NCBI GenBank assembly: GCA_033809415.1
Contig: JAPXLT010000119.1
Span: 1-13,000 of the forward strand
From: JAQVUB01 sp033809415
GTDB taxonomy: Bacteria; Verrucomicrobiota; Lentisphaeria; Oligosphaerales; Oligosphaeraceae
DNA: 13,000 bases
Direction: 5' to 3'
Shown: piece by piece, positions 1-6,400 of the stretch
Numbering within the stretch: position 1 is the first letter of the stretch
Layout of the letters: the number at the start of each line of letters is the position of its first letter
Position numbers and translations under genes: made by a program
The notes under the pieces: generated by a model
The model's input: only the letters and a program-made list of their open reading frames with translations
What the model was told of the DNA's origin: nothing
Database searches by the model: none

Positions 1-45
1 ACAGTATTAATATATGCGTATTAGCATACCATAAAGCTAAAATAA

Positions 46-74
46 AAAAAAACAAGCGCCATGCCTGTTTTTTT
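46..74. terminator. Possible AT-only hairpin (weak terminator candidate)
   Basis: A 9-bp inverted repeat pairs AAAAAAACA (46-54) with TGTTTTTTT (66-74) around an 11-nt loop. The layout of A-run, loop and T-run resembles a bidirectional intrinsic terminator, but the stem holds only one G-C pair, so it may be a chance result of homopolymers. The surrounding 1-109 stretch is AT-rich and shows no credible gene. A second small inverted repeat (TATGC/GCATA, 13-28) lies just upstream. Confidence 0.25.
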
Positions 75-79
75 CTTGA

Positions 80-622
80 TGGGTTGCCTTATCTGGCAGT
101 TACCTTTTTTTGGGAATTGCACCCCGTATCGCCATCCCATGGTTGACGACTGGCTGTCCCGTGGAATTTGATCCCCGTAAAATCGAGCCGATGCTTTATG
201 TGGCTTTTCTGGATGGTGTCGCCGGAATAACCTATTTTCCCATATTTGACTTCGACAGCCCGTTGGACTTTTATTATCACGCCAAGGCGGTGGCAACGCT
301 ATCGCCCTATGAGGATTTGCTGGCTTCCGGCAGCATTGCGTCTGTTAATTGTGACAACAAGGCATTGTTGACCTGCGCCTGGTTCAATCCCCAGCAGGGA
401 GCAGCACTGGTGCTGCTTTACAATCATATCAGTCATCGCACAGAGCAGGCACGCTGGTCATTGACCGAGCTGCATCCCGCAGCAAAAGTGACCAATGTCC
501 TGACTGGTAAAAACATTCCGGCGACAGACAAGCCGATTGCTCTAGCACCAAGCGAATTCCTTTTGTGCACCGTCGAGCAACCAACCGGACTGCGCAAGTT
601 GTTCTGGAAAATCAAACCATAA
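80..622 (+). pseudogene. 5'-truncated remnant of a TIM-barrel hydrolase-like protein (C-terminal part)
   Basis: The reading frame is open from 80, just after a stop at 77-79, and ends with TAA at 620-622. The only early initiation codon is a TTG at 110, which has no ribosome binding site before it. The product of about 170 residues begins inside a domain: the segment around GVAGITYFPIFDFDSP, followed by a helix ending in SPYEDLLASG, looks like the last strand and helix of a TIM barrel of the glycosidase kind. The rest (NKALLTCAWFNP..., ending LAPSEFLLCTV) looks like the C-terminal beta-sandwich that often follows such barrels. No signal peptide or catalytic region is present. I read it as the surviving 3' end of a larger gene, broken near 77-110 by deletion, rearrangement or a frameshift at the A and T runs. 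An independent short gene is less likely. The exact family is not recognised. Confidence 0.55.
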
Positions 623-626
623 CCCT

Positions 627-647
627 AAAAAAAGCAGTTGACTTTTT
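627..647 (+). terminator. Weak terminator-like hairpin after the remnant gene
   Basis: Five bases after the stop at 622, AAAAAG (629-634) pairs with CTTTTT (642-647) across a 7-nt loop. The stem is short and AT-rich. The motif CCTAAAAAA-GCAGT at its left side also occurs, in reverse orientation, after the gene that ends at 12562, which supports a shared 3'-end role. Confidence 0.3.
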
Positions 648-671
648 CCGTTGATCGGCAACCAGAATCTA

Positions 672-790
672 TTTCTTGTCCACGAAAAGCACAGAAAGCG
701 CGGAAAATTTGTAGAAGTGTTGCTTTGACGGATGGGAATAGCATGCGGTTTAAAAAAATGGCGCAACCGTCCCGGTTGTGATGTTCAGGG
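672..790 (+). repeat. Dispersed repeat copy A (long form)
   Basis: Copy A starts about 50 bp after the stop at 622. It has three A-tracts in CACGAAAAG / CACAGAAAG / CGCGGAAAA context (681-707), a core ending TTTGACGGATG (724-734), a T/A-rich link, and a perfect 6-bp hairpin CAACCG-TCC-CGGTTG (764-778). The whole length matches copy D (10045-10163, opposite strand). Copies B, C and E share only the left half. I see no coding potential. Confidence 0.75.
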
Positions 791-928
791 GGCAGGTTAG
801 CTGGATCAAACAAGGCGGATCGGCCTGAGTCCGGCATAACACCTTGCGCCGTAGGCGCTTCACCATGCTTAACCCCAGGCTTTAGCCTGGGGTGAGGTCC
901 CCCCAAAAACAGTGCCTTGTAAAGGCAC
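786..928 (+). repeat. Hairpin cluster upstream of the pseudopilin gene
   Basis: After GGGGGCAGGTTAG (788-800) and a GGATCGG-containing link come three consecutive hairpins: GCGCC-GTA-GGCGC (846-858), a 10-bp stem ACCCCAGGCT paired across TT (872-893), and GTGCCTT-GTA-AAGGCAC (912-928). Two have an identical GTA triloop. The phrase GCAGGTTAG also precedes the 9-bp tandem array at 7263, and a GTA-loop hairpin recurs at 5249-5261, so this belongs with the composite repeats at 5.2 and 7.3 kb. The stretch 623-990 has no gene. The last hairpin ends 62 bp before the next start codon and could sit in its leader. Confidence 0.65.
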
Positions 929-990
929 CACAATCAGACAGGAAAGTGCTTATATGCCAAAACCCTGGAAAAAGTAGAAAGGAGTGTGAA

Positions 991-1788
991 ATGAACAAGC
1001 GAATTGTTTGTAAGCCGTTGATTTCCAGTAGATTTACTTTAATCGAATTGCTGGTGGTTATCGCCATTATTGCCATACTGGCCAGCATGTTGTTGCCGGC
1101 GTTGAGCAAGGCCCGGCAGACAGCCAAGCGCGTTGGCTGCTCGAACAGTTTGAAAACCTTGGGGACGGGTTTGCTGATGTATGCGGACTCGAATGACTCC
1201 TATCTTCCCCAGCTGCGCTTCCGCAGTAATGGTGCCATAGCCGATCTGCATGTCTCCATCATCAATGAATTGCGTCTCCCAGTCAGCTACACTCGTCGGA
1301 AGACCGGGCCGATGACCTGTCCGGAATTTATCACTCGCAACGGACATATCTCGTCCAATGATTATTTGCGCCCATGGTATTATGATCCTGCGGATACCAG
1401 TGGAAACAGCGGTATTGTGCGTTACAGTTATGCAGCCAATGAACATGTTTATCCCCGCAAGGGGAGTGTTCCTCTGAATTATCTATCCGACAATGCTGTG
1501 CAATACGAGAAAATCCGCAAGCCCAGTCAAGTCTTTTCCATGGCGGATTCAACCGCATCGACCAGGATCATATACTCTACTCAGAGTTTTTACAACGCCC
1601 ACGGCAACGGGTTCAATATGCTGTTCACTGATGGACACGTTGAATACATGAAAAACCAATATCCCCCGCAGATCAGCATGGAAGTCATCACGACAGCCAA
1701 CGGCTGGCCGGACAAAGCCTTCCCATCTTCCTGGCTGCCAAGCGGATATCGACATCTCGGATTCAGGCCTTTTTGGGGAGACGAATAG
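991..1788 (+). CDS. Type II secretion/type IV pilus-like pseudopilin with H-x9-DG motif
   Basis: This 265-residue protein starts at the ATG at 991, preceded by AAGGAG (979-984) at 6 nt. The frame is open further upstream to 892, but that part lies in the hairpin repeats and would put charged residues before the prepilin motif. Residues 15-37 are the hydrophobic prepilin helix, beginning F15-T-L-I-E19, with Glu at mature position +5. The residue before the predicted cleavage site is Arg14 instead of the usual Gly. A globular part follows, with Cys46, YADSNDSYLP and, near the C-terminus, H204-x9-D214-G215, the motif of the H-x9-DG prepilin family that is greatly expanded in Lentisphaerota, Planctomycetota and Verrucomicrobiota. 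It would be processed by a prepilin peptidase and sit in the inner membrane or a periplasmic pseudopilus. A secreted glycosidase gene follows after 143 bp, so co-expression or a cargo relation is possible but unproven. Pseudopilin identity is secure; its specific role is not known. Confidence 0.9.
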   Translation: MNKRIVCKPLISSRFTLIELLVVIAIIAILASMLLPALSKARQTAKRVGCSNSLKTLGTGLLMYADSNDSYLPQLRFRSNGAIADLHVSIINELRLPVSYTRRKTGPMTCPEFITRNGHISSNDYLRPWYYDPADTSGNSGIVRYSYAANEHVYPRKGSVPLNYLSDNAVQYEKIRKPSQVFSMADSTASTRIIYSTQSFYNAHGNGFNMLFTDGHVEYMKNQYPPQISMEVITTANGWPDKAFPSSWLPSGYRHLGFRPFWGDE

Positions 1789-1815
1789 ATCAGACAATAT
1801 TCGTTACTTTGCAGA

Positions 1816-1880
1816 TTTTTTAACCACGAACCACACGAAAAGGCACGAAATTTTTTATAGGGTTGTTGCTCTGGCGGATG
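1816..1880 (+). repeat. Dispersed repeat copy B
   Basis: This short-form copy fills most of the gap between the pseudopilin stop (1788) and the glycosidase start (1932). It has TTTTTTAACCACGAA, phased A-tracts (CACGAAAAG, CACGAAA), then ATAGGGTTGTTGCTC and GGCGGATG. It lacks the right half present in copies A and D. It lies 27 bp after the stop and 51 bp before the next start codon, so it is probably transcribed in the leader of the glycosidase mRNA or close to its promoter. Confidence 0.7.
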
Positions 1881-1931
1881 AGCCTTTTCTGGTAAAATCC
1901 TCATGTGGCATTTGAACAAGGAGTCCTGTCT

Positions 1932-4900
1932 ATGCGTATAAGTCTATTCCTGCCAGTCATGTTGGTCTCCTTGACGGTGATGGCGGCGGCAGGAGGCGGT
2001 GTAAAGCAACCGCGTTTTCTGGAATGTTTCCGCACCATGCAGGCACCGGTGCTCGATGGCAAGATGGATGATCCCTGTTGGCGGGACGCTGCGGTCGCCA
2101 CCGATTTTATCCTGCATCAGTCTGAAAACAAGCCGCCGCTCAACAAGACAGAAGTGCGCGCTTGCTATGATGCCGAAAATCTCTATTTCTTCTGGACCAT
2201 GTATGAAAAGAACATGAGCAAGCTCCAGTATGGCCCGCCGGAGGATATCCGCGACAATCTCGATTGGAATGGGGATGTCGCCGAATTATTCCTGGCGCTG
2301 GGCAGCGATCTCGAACAATACTATCAGCTGGCAGCCAGTCCCTATGGAGCACGCTTCGATGCCTACGCAAAAGATTCTTTTTACAATGCTGACTGGCAGG
2401 TGAAAACCGGCATTTTCGCTGACCACTGGACGATCGAGATGGCGATTCCGTTTGGCGCCTTGTTGGGACATGCCGCATTTATGGGGACTCCGGTGCCAGG
2501 AGAAACTTGGCGCATTCAGTTCTGCCGGGATCAAGGATACCTGCATGAATGGTCCACTTGGCGAAACAAGGAACATGTCAGTTACCACTATTCGGAATAT
2601 TTCGGCACGCTTCAGTTCGCAGGCAGCAAAAACACAGAGCAAATCCCCGCCGTCAAACATGACTTTACGGAAATCTTTTTCGGCACCAAGCAGAAATTTG
2701 CATTTACAGTCAACCGCGAGCAACCGGAACTGCGCGCACTCGTCCAATTGATGCGTGACGGGGAAATCATTGCCCGGCAGGAACTACCCATTGCCGGTAA
2801 AACCTTCACTAGTACGCTGGATATCCTGCAAGGAGGCAAATGGGACATGACGGTCGAGGTCTATCAGGGCGACCAGAAAGTCTATCATGGCTTTGGCAGC
2901 AGGGAACTGCCGCCAGTTATCGAAACCTTCCAAAGCATCGTCAGGGAAACGGCGGCAGACAAGTTGCGCAACAGCCATTATCCCGGCAAAGAGGCCTTTA
3001 TCCAAGAACTGGCTACCCTGCAGCAGGAATCCGCCGCCGCAGTCAAAAGCCTTCAGAATCCCGATGCATTGACCAGAGCACAGTGGAACGACCTGGTTGC
3101 TTTATACACACAAGTTCAAAAATCTTGGACTAAGGTGCGCTTTGTTGACAATCTGGTAAAGATTTACCATGGAATCAAAGAGGAAAACCCGCTTTTCGCC
3201 CTGGGACAGGCGAATGCACACGCGAAAATCTATCGGGATTCACCTTACCAAGGGGCGATCAATGCCCCGCTGAAACTGGCCGCTGCAGGCGGCGAAACCG
3301 AATCCATCCAGCTGGTTGTGATTCCTTTCGGGGAGCCACTGCAGAAGGTGAGCGTCCAATTCAGTGCTTTGCGGAGAGCGGATGGGCGACAGATATCGGC
3401 GGATAACTTCCGCTGGTTTGCAATTGACTATGTCAAGATCACCGACAAGCCGCCCACCGGCTCGAACTTTTATCAGCCCTACGAGCCGGACATCCTGCTC
3501 GAGGGAAAAGCGTTTGATATCGAGCGAAACACGCAGCGTCCGGTCTGGTTGGACATTACCCTGCCCCCTGGGACTCCTGCCGGCCTGTATTCCGGAAGCG
3601 TACGAGTCACAGCCAACCAATATACCGTCGAGGTACCGCTGGAAATAACCGCCTTCGGTTTTGACATCCCCCGGGAAACAACCTTGAAAAATGACTTCTG
3701 GCTTTCACCGACGCTGTCCTGGGAAAAATACTATGGCGGTTTCGGCGAGGCGGGATACAGCCCGAAGCTGCACCGCAAGCATGCCGAAGTACTTGGACGC
3801 TACCGCATCAATCCTTTTGTTTTGCATCATGCGGTCTACTGGCATCCGGCCAACATCAAAATATTCCGCGAAAAGGATGGCACCTTCTCCTTTGATTTCT
3901 CCAAATGGGAACAGTTTATCGATACCGGATTCGAGTTCGGTGGGAACTTCTTCCCGGCTTCCATGGGCTGCAGCACTGATTTTTTCAACCGGGTCGTTGC
4001 CGATCACCCAGTCATTGACCGCAGCAGCGGAAAAACCGGCAGACTGCGCCAGTATCTTCCGGAACTGGCAAAACATCAGGAACTGCTGCAAAAGGGAGAC
4101 TATGTCGGAGCGCTCGAAAACAACCGTTTCTATGACGATTTCATGAACGCCTACCTGAAATTGTTGAAGAAAAAAGAGTTGCTAGCCATCAGCGGCTGGG
4201 AATATTTCGATGAACCCAACACCAATGTGCGCTGGGACGCCATGCTTAAAACTCATGCATTCCTGAAAGAAAAATTTCCGGAAATACAGCTTTTCGGCTA
4301 CAGCATCGAGCCGACGGTGGAACGCGGCCTCAAAAAGTCCCTTGGCTATATTGATATCTGGGCGCCAAGCCTCTATGCGTTGCACAACGAGAACCTGCGC
4401 CGCACCATCCAGCAGCGCGTCAGCAAGTTCGCAGAGCGTTTTATCTTCTATTCCTGTTCGACCAAGCAGGACAGCCAGGGCAATTACACGCCATTTATTC
4501 ATTACTACCAGTCCTATCTCGCCCCCCGCATACAGGCATGGATGGCTTACAAGTACGGCGCAGAAGGTTTTATGGTCTTCATGCTGAATAGTATTCCGCA
4601 GGAAAACATGCCCGAACCCGGAAAAAGCGGCGGAAAGTGGCCGGAAACAGAATGGCTTGCCGGGCGCTGGCAGGGTACCGGAACGTTGATCTATCCAGGT
4701 CCGGATATGGAGGCAATCCCCTCGATCCGCATGGCCAACTTCCGGGATGGCTTCGAGGATTTTGAATATTTCGTGCTGCTTCGAAAGTTGCAAGCATATC
4801 TCGATGATGCAAAGCACCCGGCATTGTTCCAAAAAATCGACCGGGAACTGGTTATCGAGGAAAGCATCGTCAAAGATGTCTATGAATGGACAAAAGACCT

Positions 4901-4985
4901 CGACGTCATCAACGCCAAACGCCAAAGGCTTGCCAAACTGATTGTTGAAACAAAACAGATCATCGACAAAGAACGTGTCCGCTAA
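1932..4985 (+). CDS. Secreted DUF4091/GH123-like glycosidase with N-terminal CBM9-like domain
   Basis: The product has 1017 residues. The ATG at 1932 is preceded by AAGGAG (1918-1923) at 8 nt and opens a signal peptide (MRISLFLPVMLVSL..., likely cleaved near AAAG, residues 18-21). A GTG at 1905 would spoil that signal. Residues 38-227 look like a CBM9-type carbohydrate-binding beta-sandwich (APVLDGKMDDPCW, AELFL, WTIEMAIPF, EYFGTLQF). Residues of about 250-440 are a beta segment and a helical linker. A beta-sandwich (about 450-580, with GGETESIQLVV) and a TIM barrel (about 590-1000) follow. The barrel carries Y758-F-D760-E761-P-N; an adjacent Asp-Glu pair is the catalytic dyad of GH123 N-acetylgalactosaminidases. 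R938-DGFEDFEY-946 is the DUF4091 signature. The likely role is extracytoplasmic hydrolysis of a glycan, perhaps with N-acetylated sugars; substrate and activity are inferred. It stands downstream of a pseudopilin gene and a repeat copy. No clear terminator follows. Confidence 0.85.
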   Translation: MRISLFLPVMLVSLTVMAAAGGGVKQPRFLECFRTMQAPVLDGKMDDPCWRDAAVATDFILHQSENKPPLNKTEVRACYDAENLYFFWTMYEKNMSKLQYGPPEDIRDNLDWNGDVAELFLALGSDLEQYYQLAASPYGARFDAYAKDSFYNADWQVKTGIFADHWTIEMAIPFGALLGHAAFMGTPVPGETWRIQFCRDQGYLHEWSTWRNKEHVSYHYSEYFGTLQFAGSKNTEQIPAVKHDFTEIFFGTKQKFAFTVNREQPELRALVQLMRDGEIIARQELPIAGKTFTSTLDILQGGKWDMTVEVYQGDQKVYHGFGSRELPPVIETFQSIVRETAADKLRNSHYPGKEAFIQELATLQQESAAAVKSLQNPDALTRAQWNDLVALYTQVQKSWTKVRFVDNLVKIYHGIKEENPLFALGQANAHAKIYRDSPYQGAINAPLKLAAAGGETESIQLVVIPFGEPLQKVSVQFSALRRADGRQISADNFRWFAIDYVKITDKPPTGSNFYQPYEPDILLEGKAFDIERNTQRPVWLDITLPPGTPAGLYSGSVRVTANQYTVEVPLEITAFGFDIPRETTLKNDFWLSPTLSWEKYYGGFGEAGYSPKLHRKHAEVLGRYRINPFVLHHAVYWHPANIKIFREKDGTFSFDFSKWEQFIDTGFEFGGNFFPASMGCSTDFFNRVVADHPVIDRSSGKTGRLRQYLPELAKHQELLQKGDYVGALENNRFYDDFMNAYLKLLKKKELLAISGWEYFDEPNTNVRWDAMLKTHAFLKEKFPEIQLFGYSIEPTVERGLKKSLGYIDIWAPSLYALHNENLRRTIQQRVSKFAERFIFYSCSTKQDSQGNYTPFIHYYQSYLAPRIQAWMAYKYGAEGFMVFMLNSIPQENMPEPGKSGGKWPETEWLAGRWQGTGTLIYPGPDMEAIPSIRMANFRDGFEDFEYFVLLRKLQAYLDDAKHPALFQKIDRELVIEESIVKDVYEWTKDLDVINAKRQRLAKLIVETKQIIDKERVR

Positions 4986-5020
4986 GAAAAAAATGGTCGC
5001 CACCTGGATGCTCACAACCC

Positions 5021-5148
5021 ATACGGACTTTACACGGACGGGACACGGACGGGACACGGACGGGACACGGACTTTACACGGACGGGACACGGACGGGACA
5101 CGGACGGGACACGGACGGACACGGACTTTACACGGACGGAACACGGAC
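5021..5148 (+). repeat. Tandem array of 11-bp units (12 units)
   Basis: Starting 35 bp after the glycosidase stop, the unit ACACGGACGGG repeats head to tail. Units 1, 5 and 10 are the variant ACACGGACTTT (unit 1 reads ATACGGACTTT), so a TTT unit comes about every fourth position, giving a higher-order period near 44 bp. Unit 9 has lost one base and the last unit is cut to 8 bp. The array is not a CRISPR: there are no spacers. The unit length is not a multiple of three, so it is not built to encode a peptide repeat. Confidence 0.9.
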
Positions 5149-5408
5149 AGCTGATCGGTCGGATCGGCGATGCTGGAATTAGCCCTGAAGGGGCGTGATA
5201 TACCAGCCCAGGGCAACGCCCTGGGTCAGGGATCACACCATCGGCAAAGCCCTGTAAGGGCGCGACATAATTCCTGCCCAAAATTCTTGTGTGACAAGAC
5301 CGGCTTTACGCAATTGCGTCGGAGGCATCCAACGCCGGAGGCGTGGCACTATGAGTAACCCCAGGTTCCGCAGTGCTCCGCACAGCTTCACCTAACGGGG
5401 TTACTCAT
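5149..5408 (+). repeat. Chain of small hairpins (REP-like composite repeat)
   Basis: Directly after the array come consecutive inverted repeats: GCCCT-GAA-GGGGC (5182-5194), CCCAGGGC-AAC-GCCCTGGG (5207-5225), GCCCT-GTA-AGGGC (5249-5261), CTTGT-GTG-ACAAG (5286-5298), the 12-bp palindrome ACGCAATTGCGT (5308-5319) and ACGCC-GGA-GGCGT (5332-5344). A perfect 12-bp inverted repeat, ATGAGTAACCCC (5351-5362) with its complement (5397-5408), encloses 34 nt. Five of these have exactly three-base loops. The left part (GGCGATGCTGGAATTAGCC) recurs after the second array at 7326. Motifs of this style (GCCCTGAAGGGGC, CCCAGGGC...GCCCTGGG) are, to my knowledge, common intergenic repeats in PVC genomes. No protein-coding signal is seen. 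Confidence 0.7.
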
Positions 5409-5620
5409 GGTGCCGTCTCTCCGAGACTGGAGAAGCTTGACCGCGAGCCGCATGGAAAGGCTTGAGGCGGACTGACGTCTGCAACCCACACGGGCGAATG
5501 ATCGGTCAAATCGAAACTCAAAAAGTTCAAAAAAGTTTCTCAAAAATGAGAAAGAGCCTCAAGGTCAGTAACTTGCGGATCTGTTTTTTGAAAATCTTTC
5601 CCAAAAAAGAAGAAGTTGGG
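5409..5620. other. Gene-free spacer with small inverted repeats
   Basis: This stretch joins the hairpin chain to repeat copy C. It contains TCTCC-GAGACT-GGAGA (5418-5433) and TTTCTCA-AAAA-TGAGAAA (5536-5553), plus A- and T-rich runs. Short open frames cross it, but none has a ribosome binding site or a recognisable product. A promoter for the pseudopilin genes downstream should lie here or in copy C, but I cannot place one with confidence. Confidence 0.4.
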
Positions 5621-5667
5621 CGATACGAAAACACGAAATTTTATAGGGTTGCTGTTCAGCTGGATGG
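5621..5667 (+). repeat. Dispersed repeat copy C (short form)
   Basis: This copy has GATACGAAAACACGAAATTT followed by TATAGGGTTGCTGTTCAGC and TGGATGG. It retains two A-tracts and the core but no right half. Its end is 30 bp upstream of the start codon of the first minor pseudopilin gene, so it occupies the position of a promoter or leader. Confidence 0.65.
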
Positions 5668-5696
5668 AGGAAAGCGCGATTTTAGGAACAACTGGT

Positions 5697-6368
5697 ATGC
5701 GCAGAAAACAAGTTTTTACAATGGTTGAACTGCTGATTGCACTCGGAGTCTGTGCCATCGGCATTTGCAGTATCATGGTGCTGATCCCAGTCGGGGCAAG
5801 CGCCACGCGCGATGCCGCACTGGAAACCTATGCCGCACAAGCCGCAGAACAATTGCTCAATTACCTGGAATATAGCGCGACTTTGTCTGCAGATGACTGG
5901 GACAACACAGTAGGAACAAGTGATCCCGAGCTAATAACAGAGACCAAACCGAAGGGGGCGAACCTGGAATTTACTATTATCGAGCTTAATGCCCCTGGTA
6001 AATGGGAAAAAACTTTTGCAGATAATATTTATTATCGGAAAAGCACGGATTCAGAAGATCAGCCAATTTATTTGCCAATTTATTTGATCCTCAGTCATCG
6101 CAACGAAAGTCATTGCAACGAAGAAGGTGTTTATCTGGGAGACAAGACTTTTAACCTCGAAAAAATCGACTTTCGTGCGATTTTGGCAGTTTGGAAAGAG
6201 CAAATTTCAGTGAATGGAATCAAAATACCGTACGAAACGGGTGTTCGGCTGAATATCGAGGTCAGCTGGCCGGCGGAAATTCCTTATGGTGCTCGCCAGA
6301 AAGCGCTGTATTGTCTGGAAGTGTTTAATCCACATCCACATGCGCAAAATCAGGAGTCAAGTCCATGA
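5697..6368 (+). CDS. Minor pseudopilin, GspI/PilV-like
   Basis: This 223-residue protein starts at the ATG at 5697, preceded by TTAGGA (5682-5687) at 9 nt. An in-frame ATG at 5664 overlaps repeat copy C and lacks a site. The N-terminus is MRRKQVFTMVELLIALGVC: mature Phe7, Glu at +5 (residue 11) and a hydrophobic helix to about residue 30 containing AIGICSIMVLIPVG, the spacing typical of GspI/PilV-type minor pilins. The residue before the cleavage site is Val6, not Gly. The rest is a globular domain without a motif I recognise. The gene ends within 4 bp of a mini-ORF and 32 bp before the GspJ-like gene, so the two form a transcription unit. In type II systems GspI, J and K build the pseudopilus tip. 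Subfamily assignment (I against PilV) is inferred. Confidence 0.8.
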   Translation: MRRKQVFTMVELLIALGVCAIGICSIMVLIPVGASATRDAALETYAAQAAEQLLNYLEYSATLSADDWDNTVGTSDPELITETKPKGANLEFTIIELNAPGKWEKTFADNIYYRKSTDSEDQPIYLPIYLILSHRNESHCNEEGVYLGDKTFNLEKIDFRAILAVWKEQISVNGIKIPYETGVRLNIEVSWPAEIPYGARQKALYCLEVFNPHPHAQNQESSP

Positions 6369-6400
6369 TTTTTACGCCAACGATAGAGGATCGGGTCTGA
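6365..6400 (+). other. 11-codon mini-ORF bridging two pseudopilin genes
   Basis: An ATG at 6365 overlaps the stop of the preceding gene as ATGA (6365-6368) and has its own AGGAG (6352-6356) at 8 nt. It encodes MIFTPTIEDRV and stops with TGA at 6398-6400, overlapping the next start as TGATG (6398-6402). This arrangement would let ribosomes pass from gene to gene by two stop-start overlaps. It may also be the leftover true start of the GspJ-like gene after a frameshift, or chance. Confidence 0.35.

Noticed and set aside
3..143. Open frame before the remnant gene as its real 5' continuation
   Set aside because: The translation is rich in Lys, Ile and Phe from A and T runs and does not look like a barrel segment. 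I keep it only as a frameshift possibility, not as a feature.
5021..5148. CRISPR-like array
   Set aside because: The units are directly adjacent at 11 bp without spacers, and there are no cas genes in the window.
4182..5216. 344-codon open frame on the minus strand
   Set aside because: It lies opposite the glycosidase coding sequence and runs through the 11-bp tandem array. Its product is unlike any protein, with repeat-derived VRVPSVSRPC stretches, and the plus-strand gene has domains and a signal peptide.
5462..5728. 88-codon open frame upstream of the GspI-like gene
   Set aside because: It covers repeat copy C and overlaps the real gene start in another frame. The composition is that of spacer DNA, with no ribosome binding site.
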